From the NCBI GenBank assembly GCA_046349975.1, contig JAXMBH010000010.1, positions 1 to 64,000 of the forward strand: DNA of 64,000 nucleotides, given 5' to 3'. Within the stretch, counting starts at the first letter, position 1; each line of letters begins with the position of its first letter. Under the pieces are notes generated by a model. The model was not told the DNA's origin, did no database searches, and saw only the letters and a list, made by a program, of their open reading frames with translations. The stretch comes from JABDGM01 sp046349975. GTDB lineage: Bacteria > Planctomycetota > Planctomycetia > Pirellulales > Lacipirellulaceae. This document shows positions 37,650 through 47,207 of this stretch, one piece after another. Both the position numbers and the translations under genes were made by a program.

Positions 37650-39284
37650 TCATAACTCCGGTTCCGCCAACAACCGATCGAAGTGCTCGCGCGGATACAA
37701 ACAGAACGAATACTCTCGGGAGCTCAAAATTGCCTCGCCGCGCTTCCGCACCGCTGTATCCCGCCGCTCGCGCTCAATTTGTTCCCGCAGCGGCTCTACG
37801 AACGGCTGCAACCGCGCGTTCGCCTCGGTAATCGCCAAATGCCGCTCGCGCGCATTCTCCAGCGTCTTCGGCACACTTAGCCAATGCTGCTTCTGCGCAA
37901 TGATCTCCGCCGCGGCGCCATCGCCGTTATTGCGCGTGCCTCCGAACTCCACATACTGTTCCGGATGATACCGCAGCTCCCGCAGCCGCTGCTCCCATTG
38001 CCCTGGCGCCACCGCCGCCTGCGCTTCGTAACTCAGCGGCAACCTCAGCGTGGCCGATACCGTCGCAAACTCCGGCGGCTCGAACCCAAAGAACAATCGC
38101 ACCAGCTGGTCTGTGACCTGATCGTACTTCGCCCCGCCGATGCCGTGCAGAAATAAATCGCTCAACACCAGCCTCGCAAACAGCGTCGTCGTGAGCGCCC
38201 GAGTCCGCAGCTTGATCCCGCGCGACGACAGCGCCGCAATCTGCTCCGCCGCCAGCTGGGGATTGCCCGACTCGGTGAGCGGCAGGGTAAATGAATGCGC
38301 GTGCCGATCGCTGACGACCACCTCATCGCCGCTCCGCCGCGCGAACAGCGGCCGCCGCTGCGAATCTTCGCTCGTCCAGATCCAAAACGGCGCTTCCAGC
38401 CAATCATCAACCTGAGCCAAATCCGGCACCGGCTGCGCGTGGTTGCGAATCCGATGCGCACACCGATAATTCGCAAGCGCCTTATTGTGTGCCGTCCGAA
38501 ACCGCGGCAAATGCGCCAGTAAATGCGCTACGAACCAAGCGAACTCCGGCAACTGGCAGACTGCACTCTGCGGCAATTCCAGCGTTTCGTTGTTCCACGT
38601 TTGCTCGAAGGCATGCCGCCCCTGCGCGAGCCGCAAACCCAAGTTCGTTTGCCGCGGATTCCGTTCCACCGCCAACGGCCACAGCGATGCCACCATCGGC
38701 TCACTCACAAACTGCCGCGCCATCATCGTTGTGCGTTCCGCAAACCGGCTAAACCGCGGCATGTCCAAAATCGACCGCTCTTCGTACGGCATCTCCATCG
38801 CTGGGCTATCGTACGACACGAAATCCACCCGCGGCTCTTCCAACGAGCCGCTCGGTACGCGAATCGACGCCGTCCGGCACAAGTCGCTGTCGATCAGCAG
38901 ATGAATGCCCACGCCACCCACGCGCCGAGCCAACCCGCCGAGCACAAAGTTCTTGTACCATACGCCCGGGTGGAACATCTCGGGCTGATGCCCCGAGAGA
39001 ATGAACGGCCCGCCGCCAAGGCTCTCAAACGTCTGCCACCGATCGGGCACATCGCGATACTGGCTCGAATACGCGTAGGCGAACTCGATCAAGTTCCGCC
39101 GCGCGGCCGCGCTCAACTCGGCGAGCGATCGACCCTGCACATCGTAATTCGCGTCCGCCAGCCGCTCGATGTTCCGCGTCACCGTTTCCGGCAGCACTTC
39201 ATAGCCGGGATCCACCAGCGTCTGTCCGTCCCGCTGCGGCGCACGCAAACTGCGAAACTCTTTAGCACAATCCATCAGCATCAT
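37650..39284 (-). CDS. Conserved hypothetical protein, weakly BshC-like
   Basis: This 544-residue soluble protein is not firmly recognised. FILSGHQPEMFHPGVWYKNF near residue 95 recalls the TGQQ-plus-glycine-loop region of BshC, the cysteine-adding enzyme of bacillithiol synthesis. The C-terminal charged helices (NARERHLAITEANARL, PLREQIERERRDTAV) resemble its coiled coil. A cysteine-bearing segment (LLIDSDLCRTASIRV) follows the first motif. No other bacillithiol gene is nearby. A GT2 gene lies immediately upstream, and the two are probably co-transcribed (29 bases apart), so it might act on a sugar-derived small molecule. Confidence 0.55.
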   Translation of the reverse strand: MMLMDCAKEFRSLRAPQRDGQTLVDPGYEVLPETVTRNIERLADANYDVQGRSLAELSAAARRNLIEFAYAYSSQYRDVPDRWQTFESLGGGPFILSGHQPEMFHPGVWYKNFVLGGLARRVGGVGIHLLIDSDLCRTASIRVPSGSLEEPRVDFVSYDSPAMEMPYEERSILDMPRFSRFAERTTMMARQFVSEPMVASLWPLAVERNPRQTNLGLRLAQGRHAFEQTWNNETLELPQSAVCQLPEFAWFVAHLLAHLPRFRTAHNKALANYRCAHRIRNHAQPVPDLAQVDDWLEAPFWIWTSEDSQRRPLFARRSGDEVVVSDRHAHSFTLPLTESGNPQLAAEQIAALSSRGIKLRTRALTTTLFARLVLSDLFLHGIGGAKYDQVTDQLVRLFFGFEPPEFATVSATLRLPLSYEAQAAVAPGQWEQRLRELRYHPEQYVEFGGTRNNGDGAAAEIIAQKQHWLSVPKTLENARERHLAITEANARLQPFVEPLREQIERERRDTAVRKRGEAILSSREYSFCLYPREHFDRLLAEPEL

Positions 39285-39313
39285 CGTTCAATCGCAAAAG
39301 AGGTCGCAATCGG

Positions 39314-40111
39314 TCACGAACAACTACAGCCGGTCTGAGATTCTGTCGCATTCGCGCCGGCATCGGCCGCCGACTCGCCGGGCGTTCCCTCGACAGCCGC
39401 AATCTGCGCCTCCACGTCGGCAATCGCTTTGTCGAGCACGCGGTGATAATATTCAAGCCGCTGGCGGCCGTCATCCAACGATCCGCCGAAGCTCCGCTCT
39501 TCTTCCAAATAAATCAGCGGCACCGGCAGCTCCACGACTCGCAGCTTGTGATACGCCGCCTGCACCCACACTTCGATCGGCATGCCGTAGCCCGGCTCCG
39601 TGATGTGGAACTTCGCCAGCGCCGGCACCCGATACGCCTTGAACCCGCAGAATGCATCCGTCAGCTGCAGCCCCAGCCGCTCATTGAGCTCGCGCGTGAG
39701 CTGCGTATTGATCTGACGTCGCTCCGCCGGCGCGCGATGCGCCTGCGACTCGTTCCGCAAATACCTGCTGCCCGAAATCAGGTCCGCGTCGCGGCATGCC
39801 GCCACCAGCTGCCCAATTCGCTGCGGCTCGTGCTGACCATCGCAGTCAATCGTCACGAGCACTTCATAATCATTCGCAATCGCGAAATCGAACGCCGTCT
39901 TCAGCGCCGCGCCGTAGCCCAAATTCTTCTCATGCCGAATGACGCGAATATCCGTGCGCGCAGCGAGCAAATCTGATGTGCCGTCGGTGGCGCCATCGTC
40001 GACCACCAGCACGTCGCGCGCATAGCGCACCACTTCGTCGAGCACGGGATTGACGTGCGTGAACTCATTGTAGACGGGCAGCGCCGTCAGCACGCGAGGA
40101 GCATATTCCAT
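39314..40111 (-). CDS. Glycosyltransferase family 2, dolichyl/polyprenyl-phosphate type
   Basis: This 265-residue GT-A enzyme has TALPVYNEFTHV at its start. VLVVDDGATDGTSDLL binds the nucleotide, and TIDCDGQHEPQ is the DxD-type metal site of the polyprenyl-phosphate mannose/glucose synthase group. ISGSRYL and YGMPIEVWVQAAYH follow as in that group. No C-terminal membrane segment is present, and the last 30 residues are low-complexity. The product would be a lipid-linked sugar donor or a sugar on a lipid. It is the first gene of a leftward pair with the BshC-like gene. Confidence 0.8.
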   Translation of the reverse strand: MEYAPRVLTALPVYNEFTHVNPVLDEVVRYARDVLVVDDGATDGTSDLLAARTDIRVIRHEKNLGYGAALKTAFDFAIANDYEVLVTIDCDGQHEPQRIGQLVAACRDADLISGSRYLRNESQAHRAPAERRQINTQLTRELNERLGLQLTDAFCGFKAYRVPALAKFHITEPGYGMPIEVWVQAAYHKLRVVELPVPLIYLEEERSFGGSLDDGRQRLEYYHRVLDKAIADVEAQIAAVEGTPGESAADAGANATESQTGCSCS

Positions 40112-40285
40112 GGCGAATCTCGGAAGAGAGGGAACTTCAATCAGCTAGCAATTCCCTTCGCCAATTCGGCAGCCCAACGTCGTGTCGGTCCACCCATTTT
40201 AGATGCACCCGACCGAGGGTCAACGGCATCACGCGCCCGTGGCCCCTCCCCATCGCGATCACACACGTCGCTACTTACCCAACCG

Positions 40286-43200
40286 TTACGAACCCACCTG
40301 CGCGAACGGGTGGGGCCGCTCCTCGGACCTGAGTCTCTTAATCCCTTTTGACTCTTCGGGATCTTCCGCCGCGTCTTCCTCCTTCGGCGCCTCGCCCGCC
40401 ACGAACCGATATCGCAACACCCTCAGGCCGTTCACCTCTTCGATCTCCAGCAGCATCTCCTTGCCGATCATCTCGGCCCCGTCCTGGAAACGATAGATCT
40501 TGCGATCCATCTCGCGGCCCAAACGATACACTTGCATCCGCTTCGGCCGATACCCTTTCGATCGCAAGTAGCACTTGAAATCGGCCAGCCGATCCGTGAG
40601 GTTCGTCATCTGCTGTTCAACGATCAGCGTCCCGTCCTTATCTAAATGCGACTTTACGCGCAGCTTGAGATCGTCCGTGCCCACTTCCATCGCGTCATAC
40701 ACGCTGAACTGCAATCGCTCGTCGGCTTCAATCGTGAAGTCCACGCGCACCGGCTGCCGCCCATAGAGCGCCGTCTTCAACTTGATTTCAAACGGGAACT
40801 TCGTCTCCGCGTTGGCCGCCAATTGAAACGTTGCTTGCGGCGGCTCGATCAGCCAGCGGTCGAACGCGAACGCCGTCGGCGGAACCGCCGGCTCGGTCGC
40901 GTCCGCAGCCGCCAAGTCTGGAGTCATCTCCTGATCCTGCAACACCACGATCTTCACCGTTCCGCCCACACCCTGCGCGAAGTAGTTCCGAAACGACAGC
41001 GAATTGTGATGCGGCTGCGAAAAAATGCTCGGCACCTCGTTCTTCTCGAACTTCACATTCATCCGAAACCGTGTTACCGCCTCGTGCAGCCCGACCACGA
41101 ACGATGGCGCTGGCCCGACTTCGATCACCTGCTCATGTGCGTTCTTCGGCGGCGAAATCGACCGCCCAAATAAATCGTACTGCTTCACGTTATTGCCGAG
41201 GTACAACACCTCCCTCGTCGGCACTTTGTTCCACACGATCATCACGACCTGGCCATCCGGCCGCAGAAATATCTCATTCGGGCTCTCGTTGGGCAGCCGC
41301 AGATGTCCCATGTGCTTCGCCCCGCTCAGCATCGCCGCCGTCGTTCGCCACGGCAACAGCAACTCCGCCGGCGAACCATCCGCTCGCATCAGGCCGTTCT
41401 CATCATTGAAAGGCTTCGCAATGATAATCGCGTCAGCTCCCTTCAACTTCGCCTTAACCAGTTGATGTACGAACGCGCTCGCCCGCGCGACTCGCGCCGT
41501 CAGGCCTTGCGCCGGCAAATCCAACCCCGTTTCGATCCAGGCCGGCATGAGGAACGACCCATTGAGCGTCAGCGGATTGTGCGGCGCGCACGCCGCACAG
41601 TCCGCCGGCGTCGCCGTGAGGGCAAAGCCCTCTTCCCGCGGTGGGTCCACAACCACCCACCGCGCCGCCGAATTCGTTCGCTGCCTTCCCAACAACTGTT
41701 CAAACTGCGCCTGGGTCACCGGCGTCGGCTCGGCCACCTGCACAAAGTCCCACGACACCGTTCCCGTGTGCAGGTCGTTGCTGTCCCAATCGCTGCACAT
41801 GCCCAAACGCACATCCTGACCGAATCGGAACAATGCCGTCCGCACGTCTTCGATTTTCTTGTTCAGCTTCGGCAGGCCGATGAGGCTGGTGTCGAAATCA
41901 CGTCCCAGCTGCCACCACCGCACGCGTAGTGCCAGCCGCGACATCACCGGCTCGAGCGACGCCGACCACACCGCCGGATCCTGCGCGAGGATATCGGCAA
42001 TCGCCACTTCCCGCGACAGTTGCCCCGCTGCCGCCACTCCCTTGGGAGGCCGACCGACAATGCCCACCACATCGATGTGCGATGCGCCAAGTAGTTCCAC
42101 GAACCGAATCAATTCGTCGCCCTTGTGCTGATCATCGGCCCCAAACCACACCGGCACCTTCGCCCAGTTGATCCCCACCTCCGGCAGCAAGGAACTCAAT
42201 TCTTCAAACGTCAGCGGATCGCCGCTGTCTCCTAGCGTCCAGCCAAACTCGCCGTGCGCCGGCATTTCCAGCGGCGGCACCACCACCAGGTCCACCGTCC
42301 GGCCGCCCAATTCTCGGTCGTCCGATGTCCCAGCCCCCGGCTCCGCGCTCATCATCCTCACGACCACCCGATAGAACCCATAGTCCGGAATCTTCGGCTG
42401 CCACTTGAGCGTTCCTTCGTAACCCTCGGGCGCATCGGCCTCTTCCGGCCCACTCCGCCGCGACTTGTTCACAATCAGCCGCCCGTTGAGTCGAAAATGC
42501 TCGCTTTGCAGCTCTCGGTTCGAACCATCGAGCAATTGAAAATCTATCTCCGGGTCGCGCTCGCGAATCCCCGAAAGCCCGCACACGATCGTCACGCCGC
42601 TGCGGTCGGTGTACACATTGCACGGATTATTCGTCGTCACGTCGATCCGCGGCAGCCGCAGCACCTTCAAGTCCGCAATCGACACGTGGCCTTGCAAATC
42701 GCCTTTGGCCCCGCGCGTCACCTTCACCCCCAGCACAGCCCGCTCGATGTTCGGCTCTCGCGGTTCCACCGGACCGATGCGCACGTTCTGCCAGCCACTA
42801 GTTGTTGTCAGCGGCTCCGTCTTCTCGCTTTGCACCACCCGCCCCGAGGCATCGCAAAAATCGAGCGTCAACACCACCGTGCTGTGCTTCAACTCCTCGT
42901 TCTTGAGTTGTGCTTCGAACAAGTAGCTGTAGCGACTCACCACCGCGATCGGCGGGGTCGTCACGGCTGCGGCAGCTCCATCCAGGTCGAACCGCAGGCA
43001 CTTCCGCCCTGGCACGTCGGCGTCATCTTGAATGCCGATATTCACGTAGTGCGGAAACTCGATCCCTTCCTTCCGCTCCCAATGATCAGGCCAGCCATCG
43101 TAGTTGATGTCCCAATCCTTCTCGTTGAAGTTGCAGCTGAACACCGCCACCGAATCCGCGTGCCGCCCGTGGGCGACCGGCCCCAACACGAGTACAATCA

Positions 43201-43351
43201 GCGCAGCCACAGCCGCGATCACGACGGCCGATTTCGACTTGCGGCGGAACGCTTGCGCACTTCGCGCGAGCAATCCGCAATCCGCAATCCGAAATCCGCA
43301 ATCGGATACCTGCGCAACACGCCCCACCAAGTTTCCGGCAACCGCGTTCAT
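40286..43351 (-). CDS. Large membrane-anchored or exported protein, possible TIM-barrel glycan enzyme
   Basis: This 1021-residue protein has one hydrophobic segment at about 40-60 (AVVIAAVAALIVLVLGPVAHG), so most of it is outside the cytoplasm. FNEKDWDINYDGWPDHWERKEG then begins a jelly-roll-like carbohydrate-binding region. The middle (GEFGWTLGDSGDPLTFEELSS onward, EVGINWAKVPVWFGADDQ, VVGIVGRPP) has the rhythm of a glycosidase-like TIM barrel. The C-terminal 350 residues are beta-rich. No catalytic pair could be fixed. The first 35 residues (SDCGFRIADCGLL) are encoded by a 7-base tandem repeat and may be accidental; no later Met start exists before the membrane segment. Confidence 0.6.
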   Translation of the reverse strand: MNAVAGNLVGRVAQVSDCGFRIADCGLLARSAQAFRRKSKSAVVIAAVAALIVLVLGPVAHGRHADSVAVFSCNFNEKDWDINYDGWPDHWERKEGIEFPHYVNIGIQDDADVPGRKCLRFDLDGAAAAVTTPPIAVVSRYSYLFEAQLKNEELKHSTVVLTLDFCDASGRVVQSEKTEPLTTTSGWQNVRIGPVEPREPNIERAVLGVKVTRGAKGDLQGHVSIADLKVLRLPRIDVTTNNPCNVYTDRSGVTIVCGLSGIRERDPEIDFQLLDGSNRELQSEHFRLNGRLIVNKSRRSGPEEADAPEGYEGTLKWQPKIPDYGFYRVVVRMMSAEPGAGTSDDRELGGRTVDLVVVPPLEMPAHGEFGWTLGDSGDPLTFEELSSLLPEVGINWAKVPVWFGADDQHKGDELIRFVELLGASHIDVVGIVGRPPKGVAAAGQLSREVAIADILAQDPAVWSASLEPVMSRLALRVRWWQLGRDFDTSLIGLPKLNKKIEDVRTALFRFGQDVRLGMCSDWDSNDLHTGTVSWDFVQVAEPTPVTQAQFEQLLGRQRTNSAARWVVVDPPREEGFALTATPADCAACAPHNPLTLNGSFLMPAWIETGLDLPAQGLTARVARASAFVHQLVKAKLKGADAIIIAKPFNDENGLMRADGSPAELLLPWRTTAAMLSGAKHMGHLRLPNESPNEIFLRPDGQVVMIVWNKVPTREVLYLGNNVKQYDLFGRSISPPKNAHEQVIEVGPAPSFVVGLHEAVTRFRMNVKFEKNEVPSIFSQPHHNSLSFRNYFAQGVGGTVKIVVLQDQEMTPDLAAADATEPAVPPTAFAFDRWLIEPPQATFQLAANAETKFPFEIKLKTALYGRQPVRVDFTIEADERLQFSVYDAMEVGTDDLKLRVKSHLDKDGTLIVEQQMTNLTDRLADFKCYLRSKGYRPKRMQVYRLGREMDRKIYRFQDGAEMIGKEMLLEIEEVNGLRVLRYRFVAGEAPKEEDAAEDPEESKGIKRLRSEERPHPFAQVGS
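43271..43305. repeat. Five-unit 7-base tandem repeat (CAATCCG)
   Basis: Units CAATCCG, CAATCCG, CAATCCG, AAATCCG and CAATCGG run head to tail near the 5' end of the 40286-43351 gene. Read on the minus strand they give the RIADCG-type peptide. As 7 is not a multiple of 3, gain or loss of a unit would shift the frame between the ATG and the membrane segment. Confidence 0.85.
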
Positions 43352-43456
43352 TGCGAAAATCTACCGCAAAATAAGAGCAGTTGAGCATTCGCCCCCCCCG
43401 CTGCTCTCAATTGTGGGAAATGCCCGCGCTTCGACCCGCACATAGACGACACAACC

Positions 43457-44239
43457 GTGCCAGCCCTCAAAATCGGTATCCAAACCCGCAGCCTCCGACA
43501 GCCCCTCCGGCAGTCGCTCAACACCGCCGCCCAACTCGGGGCCGCCGGCGTCGAACTCGATGCCCGCCATGAACTCCGCCCTGCCGATATCTCGCAAACC
43601 GGCCTCCGCGATATCCACAAGCTGCTCAGCGATCGCAATCTTCGCGTTTCGGCAATTGCCTTTCCCACCCGCCGCGGCTTCGACTCTCCCGACGACATTG
43701 ACCGCCGCGTCCGCGCTACGCAAGAGGCCATGCGCTTCGCCGCCAATCTTCACGCCGATGTCCTCGTCCTCCGCGCCAACTACGTCCCCGCCGAGACCGA
43801 AACCGCCGCTTTCAACCGCATGGCCGAAGCCCTCACCGCGCTCGGCGCCTACGGCGACCGACTCGGCGTCCGCCCCGCCCTCCAAACGGCCGAACCTGCC
43901 CCTGCCGACCTCGCTCGCCTGCTGGCCGCGCTGCCCGAACAACTCGTCGGCATCGACTTGCATCCCACCGGACTCATCATGGCCGGCCACTCGCCGCAAA
44001 ATGCCGTCGAAACACTTGGCCCGCACGTGCTTCACGTCCACGCGTGCGACGCGGTCCGCGACTTCGCCACCCGCCAAGGCGTCGAAGTCGAACTCGGCCG
44101 CGGCTCCGCCAACTTCCCCGAACTCCTCGGCCGACTCACCGAATTCGACTACCGCGGCTGGATCACCATCGAACGCCGCGACTCCGCGAACCCCATCTCC
44201 GAAATCGAAAACGCAGTCGCCTACCTGCACTCGCTCTGA
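43457..44239 (+). CDS. Sugar phosphate isomerase/epimerase family protein (TIM barrel)
   Basis: This 260-residue protein is of the xylose-isomerase-like / AP endonuclease 2 fold. It starts LKIGIQTRSLRQPLRQSLNTA, with the pattern ...AAQLGAAGVELDARHEL of the first two barrel strands. ADVLVLRANYVP, VGIDLHPTGLIMAG, LHVHACDAVRD and GWITIERRDSANPISEIENA carry the later strands, with the acidic and His metal ligands. Such enzymes isomerise or epimerise keto-sugars. The start codon is GTG. It is divergent from the large membrane protein (105 bases between) and followed by a hairpin element at 44291. Confidence 0.82.
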   Translation: MPALKIGIQTRSLRQPLRQSLNTAAQLGAAGVELDARHELRPADISQTGLRDIHKLLSDRNLRVSAIAFPTRRGFDSPDDIDRRVRATQEAMRFAANLHADVLVLRANYVPAETETAAFNRMAEALTALGAYGDRLGVRPALQTAEPAPADLARLLAALPEQLVGIDLHPTGLIMAGHSPQNAVETLGPHVLHVHACDAVRDFATRQGVEVELGRGSANFPELLGRLTEFDYRGWITIERRDSANPISEIENAVAYLHSL

Positions 44240-44594
44240 CGCGGTTCGAAAACGTCTAACTATCGAGTGCCGCGCACGCTTTCACATTAGCCGGACCGCC
44301 ACGCGGTCCGGAGTCGCGAACCTATCCTCGCGCCGCGATACTAGCCCCGCCGCTTAACGGGTAACGCGTGCACAGAACCACCGACTCAGCCCCATTCACG
44401 GGGCTTCTCGTTGCACCGGTTTCGGCCACCATCTCACACAATGAAAAACGCCGCCCCCAACCGCATAACCCCTACCACACCAATCTCCACACCCGTTGTT
44501 GGACAACCGCCATTCCGCGCCCTAAGACAATGTGGCAGAAAGTTCCACCACAAATTGCGCCCGCCCCGAAATAACTACGTAGCAGATTCCCACC
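44240..44594. other. Gap with one hairpin element
   Basis: No gene is supported in these 355 bases. The hairpin at 44291-44311 may end the upstream transcript. No clear promoter for the AAA ATPase gene was found. Confidence 0.5.
44291..44311. repeat. Hairpin element of the AGCCGGA family
   Basis: Arms CCGGACCGC and GCGGTCCGG pair perfectly around CAC, with TAG before and AGT after. It is 50 bases after the isomerase stop. The near-identical copy at 47111 keeps the same arms with one C-to-T change that still allows a G-U pair. Confidence 0.75.
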
Positions 44595-45983
44595 ATGGAC
44601 GTCCTCTCTCCTAACGGACCTACCCTCAACGGCCCGCCAACTGGCGTCCTCCCCACAGCAGCGCCCCCCATCGCCGCACCGCCGCCCGCCACTCCTGCGG
44701 CTGACAGCCACCCCGCGCGCTCCAGCGAGAACTCTCCGCTCGCACTACCGCCCGAACCCACCAGCCTCGCCGACAGCGGCCTGCCCCGCGCCGAACTCGA
44801 ATCGCTCATCTTAAAAGTGCTGCTCCAGCGCGGCGCCTGCACCGGCAGCGTTATCAGCGAAGTCGCCTGCATGCCCCGCAGCATTGTGGCCGAAGCACTC
44901 GACCGCATCCGCAACGAGCTGCTTGTCACGATCAAATCCTCCGCCGGCATCCACGACTTCCTCTACCAACTCACCGAATCCGGCTTCAAGCGCGCCCAGC
45001 AATACGCGGCCCGCTGCAACTTCGTCGGCCCCGCCCCGGTCCTGTTCGACGACTACGTCGCCTCGATCTATCGCCAATCGCTGCAACGCGCCCCGTTCAC
45101 CCTCGCCCAACTGCGCCGCGCTCTCGCGAACATGACGCTCCAGCCGAGCCTCATCAGCCAGATCGGTCAGGCCCTCAACGACGGCCGCGGCCTGTTCCTC
45201 TACGGCGCGCCCGGCAACGGCAAAACCAGCATCGCCGAACGCGTGTGCAGCGCCTTCGGTCAATGCGTGTGGATTCCGCAAGTCGTCACGATTCATGGCG
45301 AGTTGATGCGCATCTACGATCCCAGCTGCCACGAGGTCGTGAAGTCGCCGCAAGTCGACGCGCTAAAATACGATCGCCGCTGGGTCCTCATTCGCCGTCC
45401 CACAATCATCGTCGGCGGCGAACTCACGCTCGATTACCTCGAAACACGCTTCAATACCTCCGCCGGAATTGCCGAAGCCCCGGTGCAACTCAAATCCAAT
45501 TGCGGCACGCTCGTCATCGACGACTTCGGCCGCCAACGCGTCAGCAGCACCGACATCCTCAACCGCCTTATCGTGCCGCTTGAGAAGCATTATGACTTCC
45601 TCTACCTCGCGAGCGGCCGGCAAATCCAAGTGCCGTTCGACGAGCTGCTCGTCCTCTCGACGAACCTCGAGCCTAAGGACCTGCTCGACGAAGCCTTCCT
45701 CCGCCGCATCCCTTACAAAATCGAGATCGGCGACCCCACGGAAGTGCAATTCCGCGTGCTCGTGAAGTCGCAAGCCGAATCGCTCGGCTTCGAAATCGAA
45801 CCGACCGCAATCGATCATCTCATCGAGCAGCACTACCGCCGCGCCCACCGCCCCTTCCGCTTCTGCCATCCCCGCGACCTGCTGCGACAAATCAAGAACT
45901 ACTGCGAAGTCCACGCCCAGCCCAAACGACTCACTCCCGACAACTTCGACCTCGCCGTCCAAAACTACTTCGCCGGCCTGTAG
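44595..45983 (+). CDS. AAA-type ATPase with N-terminal winged-helix-like region
   Basis: In this 462-residue protein, residues 1-60 are Pro/Ala-rich. Residues about 65-140 look like a winged helix (RAELESLILKVLLQRG, VAEALDRIRNELL). Walker A is YGAPGNGKTSIAERV near residue 205. Walker B is GTLVIDDFGRQ near 310, and a sensor-like LVLSTNLEP follows. FLRRIPYKIEIGDP is an arginine-finger/ClpX-like region, and the C-terminal helical lid (ATAIDHLIEQHYRR, RDLLRQIKNY) completes the module. It resembles ATPases often annotated only as AAA in planctomycetes. No partner gene is near, so its client or complex is unknown. Confidence 0.8.
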   Translation: MDVLSPNGPTLNGPPTGVLPTAAPPIAAPPPATPAADSHPARSSENSPLALPPEPTSLADSGLPRAELESLILKVLLQRGACTGSVISEVACMPRSIVAEALDRIRNELLVTIKSSAGIHDFLYQLTESGFKRAQQYAARCNFVGPAPVLFDDYVASIYRQSLQRAPFTLAQLRRALANMTLQPSLISQIGQALNDGRGLFLYGAPGNGKTSIAERVCSAFGQCVWIPQVVTIHGELMRIYDPSCHEVVKSPQVDALKYDRRWVLIRRPTIIVGGELTLDYLETRFNTSAGIAEAPVQLKSNCGTLVIDDFGRQRVSSTDILNRLIVPLEKHYDFLYLASGRQIQVPFDELLVLSTNLEPKDLLDEAFLRRIPYKIEIGDPTEVQFRVLVKSQAESLGFEIEPTAIDHLIEQHYRRAHRPFRFCHPRDLLRQIKNYCEVHAQPKRLTPDNFDLAVQNYFAGL

Positions 45984-46746
45984 GCGGTGTCTCCGAGACT
46001 CGCACCAGCAAGCCACCTCTCGCGCCGCTGATCCACGCGCGCAAAATAGTTGCGCTCGAAATCCCTCCCTCTTAGGGAGAGCCCAAGGGTTCAACCCCCC
46101 AGCTCGACACCTCCCCGCGCACCACCCACCCACGCTCACCATCCCGCTGCCGCACCCCCGTAGCGACAGCCGCCCGTCGGTCGCACGTCAGGCCAATTCT
46201 ATTTACTGTAAATCTTTCCACTGTGTGTTTGAAAAGAGCCACCCACTCTGCTACACTCACCTCTGAACGACTGCTTTCTGCTGGCCTAGCATTTTTCTCT
46301 CGCCGACCACCAAAGCGCGGCCCTTTCCAGCCTCTATCCACTTGCGACTTAACGACACAGTGTCAATGATCGCCGATTCCGCGTTTATCGGTTCGACCAA
46401 AACGCGCTTGCCGAGCGCGCCCGCCGGCGCACCCACACGCTTACCTGGACCATTCATTTTGCTACGCCACATTTAAGTAAATTACCCACCCGCCCCGAAC
46501 ATCGCCCGGCGCAAATGTCCTAGAACCACAGCGATAACCGCACGTTGCCATCCCCCCCAAGCACATCCAATTTTGCCATAAAAAATCGACTTCGCACTCA
46601 AGTTGCAAAACTCTCAACCACCCGCTCGGACCGCGACGTTTAGCCGCAACTCGCTAACCGAGCGCGCAGTTCGATCTTCAACCCCCGCCTATAATGAACC
46701 ACCACACCCGCCAAACGTGACTTTCTATTCCGTGCTGAGAACCGCC
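45984..46746. other. Gene-free 760-base region
   Basis: Directly after the AAA stop, TGTAGGCGG and GTCTC/GAGAC (45989-45999) form a degenerate copy of the TCTCGC hairpin family. Leftward frames at 46072-46341 and 46257-46472 have no recognisable content. A TATAAT box is at 46690-46695. Confidence 0.5.
46690..46695 (+). promoter_or_regulatory. Candidate -10 box for the PHA-type gene
   Basis: TATAAT lies 52 bases before the ATG at 46747. No good -35 hexamer is seen at 16-18 bases (the region reads CAGTTCGAT), so an activator or a different sigma factor could be needed. Confidence 0.4.
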
Positions 46747-47067
46747 ATGGCCCGCCCAGTTTCTGTTACCATTCCCCATAACCTCGGCAAAGACGAAGCT
46801 CGCCGCCGCATTGAGCAGGGCTTCGGCCGCATGCGCCAACAAATGACCAGCGGTATCGGCGCCCTGATGTCATTCAATGAGCGGTGGGAAGGCGACCGCC
46901 TGCACTTCGACGGCGGGGGCCTCGGCCAGAAGATCAGCGGCCGGCTCGACGTCCGCGCAGACGCCGTTCAAATCGAACTCGATCTTCCCGAAATGCTCGC
47001 TGCACTCGCCGAAAAAATTACCGGCAAGCTAAAATCAGAAGGCCAAAAGCTCCTGGAAAGGAAGTAG
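46747..47067 (+). CDS. Polyhydroxyalkanoic acid system family protein
   Basis: This 106-residue soluble protein of the PHA_gran_rgn type starts MARPVSVTIPHNLGKDEARR. It continues GFGRMRQQMTSGIGA, and the second half has RLHFDGGGLGQKISGRLDV and VQIELDLPEMLAALAEKI. Members were named for genes near PHA granule proteins in proteobacteria, but they also occur widely in planctomycetes, where their role is unclear. The open frame extends to 46603, but that part is not protein-like, and ATG 46747 begins the conserved domain. No PHA synthase or phasin is in the window. Confidence 0.8.
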   Translation: MARPVSVTIPHNLGKDEARRRIEQGFGRMRQQMTSGIGALMSFNERWEGDRLHFDGGGLGQKISGRLDVRADAVQIELDLPEMLAALAEKITGKLKSEGQKLLERK

Positions 47068-47110
47068 CAAATTCTTCACTCCCTGCGACCACAATCAAAC
47101 ATCTCAGCAG

Positions 47111-47131
47111 CCGGACCGCCACGCGGTTCGG
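47111..47131. repeat. Hairpin element of the AGCCGGA family
   Basis: Arms CCGGACCGC and GCGGTTCGG pair around CAC with one G-U pair. It lies 43 bases after the preceding stop and about 75 bases before the sulfatase start, so it could separate the two transcripts. Confidence 0.75.
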
Positions 47132-47207
47132 AGTTCCTGCAACGGGCATGGGCACCGCCCACCACGACTTGCCCGACCACTTTGACATTCCCACCAACAG
47201 GCTTTCG

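Noticed and set aside
46072..46341. 89-codon leftward frame in the same gap
   Set aside because: Overlaps the previous frame in another phase, and the composition looks random.
46257..46472. 71-codon leftward frame in the large gap (MWRSKMNGPGKRVG...)
   Set aside because: No ribosome site, no recognisable motif and no operon partner; kept out for lack of support.
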